Notes under the pieces: model-generated
Database searches by the model: none
What the model saw: only the letters and a program-made list of their open reading frames with translations
What the model was told of the DNA's origin: nothing
Translations under genes and position numbers: made by a program
Source of the DNA: Alteromonadaceae bacterium
GTDB lineage: Bacteria > Pseudomonadota > Gammaproteobacteria > Enterobacterales > Alteromonadaceae
Length of the DNA stretch: 34,409 nt
Assembly (NCBI GenBank): GCA_015487235.1
Contig: WFQC01000011.1
Location: 1 to 34,409, forward strand
Direction: 5' to 3'
Shown: in pieces, positions 17,534 through 26,992 of the stretch
Layout: each line of letters starts with the position of its first letter
Position numbering within the stretch: the first letter of the stretch is position 1

Positions 17534-17797
17534 CTATTCAGAGGTTTCTTTATCACCTAACTTGGCTTCAAGTTCTGCAATTTTAGCTTCCATTTGAGCC
17601 AGTTTTTCGCGTGTTTTCAATAATACTTGTGTTTGTACATCAAACTCTTCGCGGGTAACTACATCTAATTGAGCTAATTTGCGTTGTAGTACTGTTTTGG
17701 TTTTTTCTTCAAAATCGTTGGCGATATTTTTTACACTTGGTGGTATCGCATCTGTGACTTGCTTGGCTATTTCTTCAATTTTTTTGGCGTTGATCAT
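17534..17797 (-). CDS. ubiK: Ubiquinone biosynthesis accessory factor UbiK
   Basis: Small coiled-coil protein (YqiC/BMFP family) that forms a complex with UbiJ and supports aerobic ubiquinone synthesis. With the start at 17797 it has 87 residues and begins MINAKKIEEIAKQV, matching the E. coli start MIDPKKIEQIARQV. Two further in-frame ATG codons at 17812 and 17809 would add up to five residues. The conserved centre VTREEFDVQTQVLLKTREKL is nearly invariant in the family, and the C-terminal half is a Leu/Ala/Glu coiled coil. It is monocistronic, convergent with the cupin gene (two bases between stops) and divergent from rep. Confidence 0.9.
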   Translation of the reverse strand: MINAKKIEEIAKQVTDAIPPSVKNIANDFEEKTKTVLQRKLAQLDVVTREEFDVQTQVLLKTREKLAQMEAKIAELEAKLGDKETSE

Positions 17798-17909
17798 TGC
17801 TTTTATCATCATTAAAAATATTCTTCGCTTATTTTAAAGCATTTAACTATTTTGCCAATGGTTAAAACCAGTTAAAATTAGCGATTACGCCAACATCTTA
17901 GAATTTTTA

Positions 17910-19934
17910 ATGAAATTAAACCCTCAACAAGAACAAGCAAAAACATATATTAGTGGCCCATGCCTTGTTTTAGCGGGTGCAGGCAGTGGTAAAACAGGTG
18001 TTATTTGTCAAAAAATAGCTTACTTAATTCAACAATGTGGTTATAAAGCGCGCAATATTGCAGCGGTTACTTTTACTAACAAAGCGGCACGAGAAATGAA
18101 AGAGCGTGTTAGTAAAACCTTAGGTAAAGAGCTTACACGAGGGTTAATGGTTTCTACCTTTCATTCGTTAGGGTTAGATATAATACGAAAAGAAATCAAA
18201 ACCTTAGGTTATAAACCAGGCTTTACCTTATTTGATGATCAAGACACATTATCGTTACTTAAAGAGTTAACTGAAAAAGAGCTTGATGGTGACAAAGAGT
18301 TGCTTAGTCAGCTGCAAATGAAAATTTCTAACTGGAAAAATGATTTATTACTGCCTGATCAAATACTTAAACACTCGCTAGATAGTAATACACAAGTATA
18401 TGCTAAATTTTACCTACGCTATCAACAGCATATGCGTGCTTACAATGCTTTAGATTTTGACGATTTAATTTTAGTACCCACGCTACTTTTTAAGAATTTT
18501 CCTGAAGTTAGGCAACGCTGGCAGAATAAAATCCGCTATTTGTTGGTTGATGAATATCAAGATACCAATGCCAGTCAATATGAATTAGTAAAACTAATAG
18601 CAGGAGAACGTGCGCGTTTAACGGTTGTGGGTGATGATGATCAATCTATTTATTCTTGGCGAGGGGCTAAACCACAAAATTTAGTACAACTTGGCAAAGA
18701 TTATCCTCACTTAAAGGTTATAAAATTAGAGCAAAATTATCGCTCAAGTGGTCGTATTTTAAAATGCGCCAATATTCTTATTGCCAATAATCCGCATGTT
18801 TATGATAAATCGTTATTTAGTGAATTACATTACGGTAGAGAATTACGGGTTATTCAAGCTAAAAATGAAGAGCATGAAGTAGAGCGTGTTATTGGTGAGC
18901 TTATTGGTCATCGCTTTTTAAATAAAAGCCAATATAGAAATTACGCCATTTTATATCGTGGTAACCATCAATCTCGCTTGCTAGAAAAAGCCTTAATGAC
19001 TAACCGTATTCCTTATAAAATTAGTGGTGGTACCTCATTTTTTTCTCGCGCTGAAATAAAAGACATGATGGCTTATTTGCGCTTGTTGGTTAACCCTGAT
19101 GATGACAATGCTTTCTTACGTATTGTTAATGTACCTCGTCGAGAAATTGGTCCGGCAACATTAGAAAAACTTGGCAACTATGCCAATATGCGTCATATCA
19201 GCTTATTTGCAGCAAGTTTTGAATTGGGGTTAGAGCAACATTTAACAGGGCGAGCATTAGCACATATTCGTAATTTTACTCGTTGGATTGTTGAAACCGC
19301 AGATAATGCACAACGTGGTGATACTGAAGCCGTTTTACGTACTATGGTGCGCACCATGAATTATGAAGATTGGCTTTATGACAACTCGACTAGTGCCAAA
19401 GCGGCTGAAATGCGTATGAAAAATATTACCGAGCTTTTTAGTTGGGTTAACCAAATGTTAGCGGGTTCCGAGCTTGAAGAAGCAATGACTTTACCACAAG
19501 TTGTTACCCGCTTAACCTTACGCGATATGATGGAACGTGGTGAAGATGAAGATAATGCTGATCAAGTACAATTAATGACCTTACATGCCTCTAAAGGGCT
19601 AGAGTTTCCTTATGTTTTTATGATTGGCATGGAAGAAGGCTTATTGCCTCACCAAACCAGCATTGATGAAGACAATATCGAAGAAGAAAGACGTCTTGCT
19701 TATGTAGGTATTACTCGGGCACAGCGAGAGTTAATCTTTACTTACGCTAAAGAGCGACGCCAATATGGTGAAGTATCGCGTACTGAACCCAGTCGCTTTT
19801 TATATGAACTCCCTCAAGATGATTTAATTTGGGAAACCACTAAAAAGCCAGCCACACAACAAGAAAAACAAGCTAAAGCGAAAGTGGGTGTTGCTAATCT
19901 GCGAGCAATGTTAAATAAAAATAAACCAAGTTAA
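17910..19934 (+). CDS. rep: ATP-dependent DNA helicase Rep
   Basis: Superfamily 1 3'-5' helicase that helps replication forks pass protein blocks and takes part in restart. It has 674 residues, almost identical in length to E. coli Rep (673). Motifs in order: Q-motif LNPQQEQA at 3-10, Walker A AGAGSGKT at 22-29, Ia [22 protein letters not shown] near 213, [43 protein letters not shown] and [19 protein letters not shown]. The C-terminus is basic. UvrD and PcrA are longer with a different tail. prsT starts 71 bases downstream on the same strand. Confidence 0.95.
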   Translation: MKLNPQQEQAKTYISGPCLVLAGAGSGKTGVICQKIAYLIQQCGYKARNIAAVTFTNKAAREMKERVSKTLGKELTRGLMVSTFHSLGLDIIRKEIKTLGYKPGFTLFDDQDTLSLLKELTEKELDGDKELLSQLQMKISNWKNDLLLPDQILKHSLDSNTQVYAKFYLRYQQHMRAYNALDFDDLILVPTLLFKNFPEVRQRWQNKIRYLLVDEYQDTNASQYELVKLIAGERARLTVVGDDDQSIYSWRGAKPQNLVQLGKDYPHLKVIKLEQNYRSSGRILKCANILIANNPHVYDKSLFSELHYGRELRVIQAKNEEHEVERVIGELIGHRFLNKSQYRNYAILYRGNHQSRLLEKALMTNRIPYKISGGTSFFSRAEIKDMMAYLRLLVNPDDDNAFLRIVNVPRREIGPATLEKLGNYANMRHISLFAASFELGLEQHLTGRALAHIRNFTRWIVETADNAQRGDTEAVLRTMVRTMNYEDWLYDNSTSAKAAEMRMKNITELFSWVNQMLAGSELEEAMTLPQVVTRLTLRDMMERGEDEDNADQVQLMTLHASKGLEFPYVFMIGMEEGLLPHQTSIDEDNIEEERRLAYVGITRAQRELIFTYAKERRQYGEVSRTEPSRFLYELPQDDLIWETTKKPATQQEKQAKAKVGVANLRAMLNKNKPS

Positions 19935-19983
19935 AATTGCAATTGAATTCACTAGGCTTTAGGCTATTTACGGAAGGTTAAAA

Positions 19984-20004
19984 ATGGATCACAAGGACTT
20001 ATAA
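19984..20004 (+). CDS. Possible six-codon leader peptide before prsT
   Basis: ATG at 19984 opens a six-residue frame (MDHKDL) that stops one base before the prsT ATG. GGAAGG at 19972-19977 stands six bases upstream, a better ribosome site than the one for prsT, which lies inside this mini-frame (AAGGA, 19993-19997). Translation through the leader could open or block the prsT start. No conservation data are available, so this is speculative. Confidence 0.25.
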   Translation: MDHKDL

Positions 20005-20005
20005 A

Positions 20006-22804
20006 ATGGCTGTTGCGCAAAAAATTATTTTAGTATCGCTTTGTTTTACGCTTTGGGCTTGCGGCGAGAAAAACATTGATGATTACTTGGCTTCTGCTCA
20101 AAAAAATATTGCAGAGCAGCACTATAAAGCGGCAGTTATAGAGCTTAAAAATGCCATAAAACAACAGCCAGAACATGCTAAAGCACGATTTTTGCTAGGT
20201 AAAGCCTATTTACAACTAAAACAATACGACAGTGCTGAAAAAGAACTCAATCGAGCGCTTGAATATAAATACCCAGCCAATGAAGTGGTGCCATTACTGT
20301 CTAGAGCCTATCAAAATACCCGTGCAGATAATGCTTTGATCAAGCTTTCTCATAAACAAAAGGGGCTTACAACTGCTCAAGCAACAGAAATAGCCTTTCA
20401 GAAAATAGAAGCTTTTGTACGCTTAGAGCAAAGAGAAAAAGCTAAAAAATTGATTGATGAAGTTAAAAATTATCAAACTAATTCACCCTACAAAGCGCTT
20501 ATTTTGGTTTATTCGCTACTACTTGAAAATAAAATAGATGCTGCTTTAGTACAGTTAGATCAAATTGTTAAGCACTATCCTAGCCAAGCAGATGCGCTTA
20601 AACTCAAAGCGAATATTCTACTTAATCAAGGTAAAAAAGAACAAGCTATTCGCGTTTATCGTCAATATGTAAAAGAAAATGCTGATGATTTAGAGGCCGC
20701 TTTTATTTTTGCACATTTGCTTGCTAATGCTGGTTATCCGCAAGAAGCAGAGCCTATAGTTGATAAACTATTGAAGGTTAACGCTGACAATCCACTTTTA
20801 AATCAACTAAAAGGGTTAGCGCGTTTTCATGCTAAAGACAATAAAAATGCCTTAATTTACACCGAAAAAGCCATTCAGAAAAACCCTGATGATAACGCGT
20901 TAAGAGTGGTGGCAGGTGTCAGTGCTTTTTTAATTAATAATTATGAAAAAGCACACCAGCACCTATCTTTTGTAGCAGAGCAATTACCCCCATCGCATCC
21001 CGCATTACGATTATTAGCGGCTAGCCAATTAAAATTAGGGTTAACCTTAGATGCCAGCCAAACACTGGCAAAGTTTGATCAGCTTTCAGCTAATGATGCT
21101 TCATTATTTTCAAGTATTGGCTTAGCTTTGGTGAGACAAGGAGAAATTAATAAAGCCAAGCAAATATTAGCACGCTCTAAGCAACTAAAAACGGCAGAAA
21201 AAGACAGTGAAAACCTAGCGCGTATGGGCTTATTAAAACTTTCGCTTAATGATGTTTCAGGTATTGTTAATTTAGAATCTGCATTAGCTCAAATAACGCA
21301 AGATAATAAAAGTGAAGCATTACAAGCACCCATAAAACAAACACTGGCAACCGCTTATTTATCAACAGGGCAGTTAGATAAAGCGTTGGCGCTAGCCAAG
21401 CGTTGGAAGCAAGAAAACCCTAAAGACGGTTATGCTTACTTATTGTCAGGTTTAGTTTATTTAGAACAAAAAGATAAAGCGCGTGCCAAAGCTGAATTTG
21501 AACAACTTATTGCGCTTGAGCCTAATAATAGTAAAGCTAAAATGGCATTGTTAACGGTAAGTGATTATAACAACGCTCAGGCTAAATCAGCTCTCAAGGC
21601 TATTTTAGCCAGTGATCCTAGCTATGTTCCTGCATTTGAACAGCTTTACGCACTAGCTAAAAAAGAAAACAATTCGCAAAGCGTTAAGCAATTAATTACA
21701 CAAATTAAAAGCGCTATTACAGGCAATAAAGACAATATAGCGCTGCAATTATTGTTAGCTCAAATTTACTTAGCTGAGCAACAACCTAGCTTAGCTATTA
21801 ATCTATTAGAAACATTAAAAGCACAACAAGATTCACCAGCACCTTTTTGGCAGTTACTCGGTAAGGCTTATGTGCAAAATAAGTCATACGCTAAGGCTAA
21901 AACACTTTATCAAGAATGGTTAGCTAAACAAGCTAATAATAAAATGGCTGTTTTTGGCAGTATTGTTTACTTAGATAGTGAAGGTGATTATAAAAAAGCG
22001 CTGGCCTTGGCTGAAAAATATTTGCAAGAGCAAAATAATGATGTGCAAATTGCTTTGTTACGTGTGCATTTATTGATTATGAACAATGATTTTGCTGGTG
22101 CAAAACAAGCTTATGAAAAATTGCCGCAAGCAGTTAAAAATCACCCGTTTGCACGGGGCTTATTAGGGCAATTACAATTACATGACAAAAATTATATTGC
22201 CGCCTTAGATAATTTAAAAATAGCTTATCAAGCGATCCCTAATTCTCGGCATACCCGTTTAATTGCTGCAAGTTATTATTTATTAGGAAAGAAAGCACAA
22301 GGTAGAGCTTTTTTAGCGCAACACCTTAAACAACATCCAGACGATCAAGCGGTGCTAATGCAATTAGCAAATGAACAATTAATTGACGACACTGAAAAAG
22401 CCATAGCGAACTATAAAACGGCAATAAAACTTAATGATCGCAATGGGGTCGCGCATAATAATTTAGCTTATTTATATATGCAGCAAGGTAAACTTGAATT
22501 AGCACTAACGCATGCCAAAAAAGCGCTAGCACTGCTGGCTGATGATGAAAATGTGCTTGATACTTTAGGGCAAATTTATCGACAAAAACAGGCTTATCAA
22601 ACAGCATTAAATTACCTTACTAAAGCGGTTGCCAGTCCTAAGGTAAGCGAAGAAATTTATTTAAATTATATTGAATTATTATTGCTGACCGATCAGCTTG
22701 AATTAGCCAAGCGAAAAATAGCACAACGCACTTTTAACAATGCGAGTTATCGAGCAAAATTAGCCAAATTAACCAAAGCCTACGGAATTAGCGAATCGCC
22801 ATGA
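20006..22804 (+). CDS. prsT: TPR-repeat lipoprotein of the PrsT (PEP-CTERM/XrtA system) type
   Basis: A 932-residue protein with a lipoprotein signal peptide and lipobox LWAC (Cys19), so it is probably a lipid-anchored envelope protein. After the Cys the sequence DDYLASAQKNIAEQHYKAAV and ELKNAIKQQPEHAKARFLLG agrees closely with the start of PrsT proteins, which are associated with exosortase A and exopolysaccharide loci. The rest is an almost continuous array of TPR helices, for example YLQLKQYDSAEKELNRALE, AYLSTGQLDKALALAKRW and NNLAYLYMQQGKLELALTHA. The start is set by AAGGA eight bases upstream. No exosortase or polysaccharide gene lies in the window. The stop overlaps the next gene by ATGA. 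The family role is an assembly or scaffolding function that has not been proved biochemically. Confidence 0.85.
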   Translation: MAVAQKIILVSLCFTLWACGEKNIDDYLASAQKNIAEQHYKAAVIELKNAIKQQPEHAKARFLLGKAYLQLKQYDSAEKELNRALEYKYPANEVVPLLSRAYQNTRADNALIKLSHKQKGLTTAQATEIAFQKIEAFVRLEQREKAKKLIDEVKNYQTNSPYKALILVYSLLLENKIDAALVQLDQIVKHYPSQADALKLKANILLNQGKKEQAIRVYRQYVKENADDLEAAFIFAHLLANAGYPQEAEPIVDKLLKVNADNPLLNQLKGLARFHAKDNKNALIYTEKAIQKNPDDNALRVVAGVSAFLINNYEKAHQHLSFVAEQLPPSHPALRLLAASQLKLGLTLDASQTLAKFDQLSANDASLFSSIGLALVRQGEINKAKQILARSKQLKTAEKDSENLARMGLLKLSLNDVSGIVNLESALAQITQDNKSEALQAPIKQTLATAYLSTGQLDKALALAKRWKQENPKDGYAYLLSGLVYLEQKDKARAKAEFEQLIALEPNNSKAKMALLTVSDYNNAQAKSALKAILASDPSYVPAFEQLYALAKKENNSQSVKQLITQIKSAITGNKDNIALQLLLAQIYLAEQQPSLAINLLETLKAQQDSPAPFWQLLGKAYVQNKSYAKAKTLYQEWLAKQANNKMAVFGSIVYLDSEGDYKKALALAEKYLQEQNNDVQIALLRVHLLIMNNDFAGAKQAYEKLPQAVKNHPFARGLLGQLQLHDKNYIAALDNLKIAYQAIPNSRHTRLIAASYYLLGKKAQGRAFLAQHLKQHPDDQAVLMQLANEQLIDDTEKAIANYKTAIKLNDRNGVAHNNLAYLYMQQGKLELALTHAKKALALLADDENVLDTLGQIYRQKQAYQTALNYLTKAVASPKVSEEIYLNYIELLLLTDQLELAKRKIAQRTFNNASYRAKLAKLTKAYGISESP

Positions 22805-23499
22805 CTATTTCTATAAACCCGATTGCGCAACGAGCAGACTGTTGTTCAGTAACACTGGCTGGTAACTTAGTGCATGAGCCTAAAATACGTTATCAGGCCA
22901 ACCCAGTGTTGGCTATTGCCGATATTACAATTGCTACTCATAGTCGCTGGTTTGATAAATTCAGCAACAGCTATAAAGAATGGACAACCTATCATGACGT
23001 TAAAGTGGTTGGTGACATTGTCGAGCACAGTTTATTACATGCGCAAAAAGGTGAGGTTATTTTAATTCAAGGGCATTTAAGCCATCAAAAAAACACGGAA
23101 AAAGAATTATTGTTAGCCACATTTGTGCAAGTTTTTGCAAAGGGCTATAGCCAAGAAATTAATCAACTACAATGCAGTGGTCAATTACAAACCCCGTTTC
23201 GCTTGATCACCACTGAAAATAATAAGGTGTTTGCCGAAGCCCAAATTAATATTGTGCAACAACTACTTAGTAGTACTAAGCAGCATAAACATACCGTACA
23301 AATTCAGCGACCTATTCATATATGGGGAAAACAAGCACATTATTTAGCAGAAAAAGCTCAAGTAGGAGATGGCTTAATTATTGAAGGTAAACTCGGTTAT
23401 ATTAACGACACTAAAAAAGCGCAACTCATTGAAGCAAAACAAATATTAATAACTAAATTTAAAGCGCAGGGGAAGCGAGTAGAACCAACCCCCAGCTAG
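22801..23499 (+). CDS. Tandem OB-fold, SSB-like protein
   Basis: A 232-residue protein with two SSB-like OB folds. Domain 1 (about 14-115) shows VTLAGNLVHEPKIRY, then ITIATHSRW, then EWTTYHDVKVVGDI, then GEVILIQGHL, the strand order of bacterial SSB. Domain 2 (about 128-222) is more divergent: FRLITTENNKVFAEAQINIV, then RPIHIWGKQAHYLAEKAQVG, then GLIIEGKLGYI. The acidic C-terminal tip of SSB (DDDIPF) that recruits partners is missing; the protein ends GKRVEPTPS. Its ATG overlaps the prsT stop (ATGA), so it is co-translated with a lipoprotein gene, and rep lies two genes upstream. It could be an SSB/PriB-like paralogue or an OB protein with another ligand. There is no signal peptide, so it should be cytoplasmic. 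A weak A/T-rich hairpin with a T-run at 23539-23564, inside the end of dsbA, might terminate this unit. Confidence 0.7.
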   Translation: MTISINPIAQRADCCSVTLAGNLVHEPKIRYQANPVLAIADITIATHSRWFDKFSNSYKEWTTYHDVKVVGDIVEHSLLHAQKGEVILIQGHLSHQKNTEKELLLATFVQVFAKGYSQEINQLQCSGQLQTPFRLITTENNKVFAEAQINIVQQLLSSTKQHKHTVQIQRPIHIWGKQAHYLAEKAQVGDGLIIEGKLGYINDTKKAQLIEAKQILITKFKAQGKRVEPTPS

Positions 23500-23528
23500 A
23501 GCACTGAGGGCAGCGTTAAGGTTGTTGC

Positions 23529-24161
23529 TTAGTTTAATTTAACTAAAAAGTTAATTAAATTTTTGTAGTCTTGTTCTACATTATTTTTATCAAGCTCTTG
23601 TGGATTGATGCGATATTTTCCATTCACAATCACCGTAGGAACGCCAGTTAAGGCGCCAATTTGTGCATAATAGTCTTGCTTTTTCTTCATTTGTTTGGCA
23701 ACACTATTCACACTAAAGCTTTTCATGAGTTTATCGAATTTTGCACCATCAACACCATTTAAAACAAAAAGATTGCGTACATCTTTTTCTGAACCAAAAG
23801 TTGCACGTTGAACATGAATATAGTTGAAAATAGCGCCAACAAGCTTTTCTTTCTCAGGTAATTGCTGTGCTACTACTAGCGCTTTTGTTAGCATTGCTTG
23901 TATTTCTGGGCTGGCCATGCGTAAAAAATCTACATGATTACGAATAAACTTTACGCCATCAGGTAGGTCTTTTTTGATGTTGGCAAAAAAGGGTTCAAAG
24001 CGAAAGCAATGAGGGCAGTAAAAAGAGAAAAATTCACGTACTTCAGGTTTTGCTGAGGCTTTATTACCCACAACACTGTATTGCTTACCTTCTTGATAGT
24101 TTGCCGCCATGCTCATTAATGGCATGAGTAAAACAATGAGTAAACCCGCTAATTTTTTCAT
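23529..24161 (-). CDS. dsbA: Periplasmic disulfide oxidoreductase DsbA
   Basis: Thiol oxidase that inserts disulfide bonds into exported proteins and is re-oxidised by DsbB. It has 210 residues. A signal peptide MKKLAGLLIVLLMPLMSMAA precedes the thioredoxin fold, which holds the active site Cys49-Pro-His-Cys52 and the cis-Pro loop GVPTVIVNG near 170. The all-helical insertion lies between them. Downstream of srkA with 103 bases between, the same order as E. coli srkA(rdoA)-dsbA. T2SS substrates such as the S8 protease are likely clients because they fold in the periplasm, but that is inference. Confidence 0.95.
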   Translation of the reverse strand: MKKLAGLLIVLLMPLMSMAANYQEGKQYSVVGNKASAKPEVREFFSFYCPHCFRFEPFFANIKKDLPDGVKFIRNHVDFLRMASPEIQAMLTKALVVAQQLPEKEKLVGAIFNYIHVQRATFGSEKDVRNLFVLNGVDGAKFDKLMKSFSVNSVAKQMKKKQDYYAQIGALTGVPTVIVNGKYRINPQELDKNNVEQDYKNLINFLVKLN

Positions 24162-24264
24162 TATTATAATTTCCTATGATGTAAATAAACTAAATGTTAC
24201 GCCGATAATAACCTATAAAGTTGCTTTATCTCAAGGCGATAGGTCTATTGGTTAATATAGTTGC

Positions 24265-25242
24265 TTAATAACCGAGTAGGTTAAGTGGTTCTTCTTGTAA
24301 GGCGGCGTGTTGCTCTTTTAAGATCAAAATTTGCTGTTCCCAATATTTTTCAGTATTGAACCAAGGAAAATTATGAGGAAAAGCAGGGTCTTGCCAACGT
24401 TTACATAACCAAGCCATATAATTGACCATGCGCATTGTTCTGAGTGATTCGATCAAATTAAGTTGTTTTGCATCAAAAGAAAAGAATTCTTCATAGCCAG
24501 ACAATAATGTATCTAATTGTAACAATTGTTGTTTTTTATCACCTGAAAGCATCATCCAAATATCTTGAATAGCCGGCCCCATTAAACAGTCGTCTAAATC
24601 GACAAAGTGAGGGCCAGCATCGGTCCATAAAATATTGCCAGCATGACAATCACCGTGTAGGCGGATCGTTTTTTCTGTTTGATATTGATTGGCTGCAAGT
24701 TGAATAACTTGGTCTAATACGGTGAAAAATGGCTGCTGTAAAGAGCTAGGAACAAAACCTGACTCAAGGATTGTTTGTTGTGCTTTATAAAGCATCACAT
24801 CAGCCGAGAGTGTAATACGATGGTGAAATACTTTACTTGCACTGACCGCATGAATACGACCAAGAAAACGCCCCATCCATTCAAGTTGATCAAGGTTATC
24901 TACTTCAAAAATACGCCCACCTCGACAGGGAAAGATAGCAAAGTAGTAACCTGCATATTCAAATAAAGTTTGTTGCTTGATAACAAGCGGTGGCACTATC
25001 GGTAATTCATGTTCGACTAGCTCTAAAGCAAATTGATGCTCTTCAATAATAGTGGCTTTGCTCCAGCGTTGTGGCCGATAAAACTTGGTAACAAAGCGCT
25101 GGTTTTCATAATTACTGAATTGATAAACACGATTTTCGTAACTGTTAAGCGCGAGTAAACCACTGGCAACTTCAATGCCTGTGCTTTCAATACCATCGAT
25201 AATTAAATCGGGTGAGAGTAAAGAAAAGTCAAAATTTGCCAT
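24265..25242 (-). CDS. srkA: Stress response kinase SrkA (YihE/RdoA)
   Basis: Cytoplasmic Ser/Thr protein kinase with an aminoglycoside-phosphotransferase-like fold, linked in E. coli to Cpx-type stress survival. With the ATG at 25242 it has 325 residues (E. coli 328). A TTG at 25260 would add six residues and is less likely. Visible elements are the N-lobe strand ENRVYQF and RFVTKFYRP with the ATP-binding Lys, the catalytic loop HGDCHAGNIL (Asp and Asn of HxDxxxxN) and the metal-binding VDLDD that replaces DFG. dsbA follows on the same strand, the conserved pair. Confidence 0.92.
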   Translation of the reverse strand: MANFDFSLLSPDLIIDGIESTGIEVASGLLALNSYENRVYQFSNYENQRFVTKFYRPQRWSKATIIEEHQFALELVEHELPIVPPLVIKQQTLFEYAGYYFAIFPCRGGRIFEVDNLDQLEWMGRFLGRIHAVSASKVFHHRITLSADVMLYKAQQTILESGFVPSSLQQPFFTVLDQVIQLAANQYQTEKTIRLHGDCHAGNILWTDAGPHFVDLDDCLMGPAIQDIWMMLSGDKKQQLLQLDTLLSGYEEFFSFDAKQLNLIESLRTMRMVNYMAWLCKRWQDPAFPHNFPWFNTEKYWEQQILILKEQHAALQEEPLNLLGY

Positions 25243-25290
25243 AATGTATGATTTAGCCAAGGCTTAAGAAAGTTGACAGTATATCAGAAA

Positions 25291-25328
25291 TTAAGCCACA
25301 AGGTGCACAGGCACGCGTTGTGGCTTAA
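25291..25328 (-). terminator. Long hairpin downstream of ccoG, probable terminator
   Basis: TTAAGCCACAA (25291-25301) and TTGTGGCTTAA (25318-25328) form a perfect 11-bp stem. Inside it GTGC/GCAC (25303-25306 and 25311-25314) pair around ACAG, so the whole element is one extended structure. On the minus strand it lies 14 bases after the ccoG stop but is followed only by TTTC, a poor U-tract. Confidence 0.55.
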
Positions 25329-25342
25329 CAAAGTAGTTGCTG

Positions 25343-26788
25343 TTAGCGTTTATTGAAAAAACGACTGTCTTGCTCAACAATTATTTCATCACCATCAGTA
25401 TTCGTTACTTGTTCAATCACAAAGGTGATATCTGTCATATAGTCTTTTAGCTCATAGGGATCTACCGCAATACTAATGGGTAAAGTGTAGACCTCAGCCG
25501 CAGGTACGGTGACTTCTTGTGGGCCAATCCATTTAGGATCTTTTAGCCCTTTAACGCTTAAACGGTATTTATTATCAGTTTGCGACATGTTGAGAATTTT
25601 TAAGGTAAAGACATTTTCAATTTCACCATTAAAGTTTTCTCGAGCAAGTTCAGTTCTATCACGAATTATATCAACTGCTAAAGGTACTCGTGTAGTAATT
25701 TCTATGGTGAGTAATACGGTCATAATGGCGAGCACAATGGCATAACCTATTAACTTGCCTCGTAAAAAGTGTACTTTTTTGCCTTTGAGCTCATGCTCGG
25801 TGGTATAGCGTATTAAGCCTTGATCGTAACCCATGCGATCCATTACGCCCGCACACGCATCAACACAGGCTCCACAGTTAATACATTCATACTGTAAACC
25901 ATTGCGAATATCAATGCCGGTTGGGCAAACCTGAACACATAAATTACAGTCAATACAGTCACCTAAACCAAGCGCTTTTGGATCTTGTTTGCGCCCTCGA
26001 GGGCCACGAGTTTCACCGCGATTATAATCATAAGAAACGGTTAAGGTGTCTTTATCAAACATAGCTGACTGAAAACGAGCATAAGGACACATATGTAAAC
26101 ACATAATTTCTCGCATCCAACCTGCATTGCCATAAGTGGCAAAAGCAAAGAAAATAACCACCATGTAAATGGTAGAACTGGCATTTAAAGTAAAGAAATC
26201 AATAAATAAGTCTTGTATTGGGGTGAAATAACCAACAAAGGTTAGTGCGGTTAATAGGGAGAAAATAATCCAACAAAAGTGTTTAAAGGTTTTACGCCAA
26301 AACTTATTGGCATTCATGGGTTGTTGATCAAGCTTTTTCCGTTGGTTGGCACTGCCTTCTATTTTCTCTTCAAACCAGATAAAAATAAAAGTCCATACTG
26401 TTTGGGGGCAAGTATAACCACACCATACGCGCCCTAAAAACGTAGTGACAAAAAACAGTAAAAAGGCACCGAACATAAATAACCACGCTAAAATGGTTAA
26501 ATCTTGTGGCCAAAGTGTTAAGCTCCATAAGGTGAAGCGTTGTTCGGTTATATCGAACAAGATGGCTTGGTGACCGTCATATTGCAACCAAGGTAATAAA
26601 GCAAAAACACCTAAGAAGATAAAATTCATCCGTTGACGTAAGCGTTGAAAAAAGCCTTCAACTTTGCGAACATAAATTTGGTCGCGCGGTTTATAGGTTT
26701 CTACGGTCGAGCCTTTTTTTGCTTTGACTTTGATGTTCTTAACGGGAATTTGTTGAGATGATGCGCTTTTGTTATCGTCAGATTTCAC
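25343..26788 (-). CDS. ccoG: Cytochrome c oxidase accessory protein CcoG (RdxA/FixG)
   Basis: Membrane iron-sulfur protein needed for copper delivery to cbb3-type oxidase; it reduces Cu(II). It has 481 residues: a polar, Lys-rich cytoplasmic N-terminus of about 50 residues, then several membrane helices (for example FIFLGVFALLPWL, LTILAWLFMFGAFLLFFVTT). Redox motifs are WCGYTCPQTVW, MCLHMCPYARFQS, and two 4Fe-4S ferredoxin clusters, CIDCNLCVQVCP near 275-286 and CINCGACVDACAG near 300. A C-terminal immunoglobulin-like domain (FixG_C) covers about 375-481. The ccoNOPQ genes themselves are not in this window. The upstream region is shared with the divergent gene at 26993 and contains a weak FNR-like half site. 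Confidence 0.95.
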   Translation of the reverse strand: MKSDDNKSASSQQIPVKNIKVKAKKGSTVETYKPRDQIYVRKVEGFFQRLRQRMNFIFLGVFALLPWLQYDGHQAILFDITEQRFTLWSLTLWPQDLTILAWLFMFGAFLLFFVTTFLGRVWCGYTCPQTVWTFIFIWFEEKIEGSANQRKKLDQQPMNANKFWRKTFKHFCWIIFSLLTALTFVGYFTPIQDLFIDFFTLNASSTIYMVVIFFAFATYGNAGWMREIMCLHMCPYARFQSAMFDKDTLTVSYDYNRGETRGPRGRKQDPKALGLGDCIDCNLCVQVCPTGIDIRNGLQYECINCGACVDACAGVMDRMGYDQGLIRYTTEHELKGKKVHFLRGKLIGYAIVLAIMTVLLTIEITTRVPLAVDIIRDRTELARENFNGEIENVFTLKILNMSQTDNKYRLSVKGLKDPKWIGPQEVTVPAAEVYTLPISIAVDPYELKDYMTDITFVIEQVTNTDGDEIIVEQDSRFFNKR

Positions 26789-26992
26789 AATTAAACCTTG
26801 ATTGTCGCCTACAAACTAGTCGGATTATACTGCTAATCATTTAACGGTGTAAATTAAGTCTAGCTAATATTATTGCAAAATTATCTATTTCTTTTGATAT
26901 AACGCAATTATTGCTAGGATAGTTTGTAAATTTTAGTGTCTACAAGGATGTAAATAGCGTTATTAAAAACAACAGAAGAAGTTTAACTGCTT

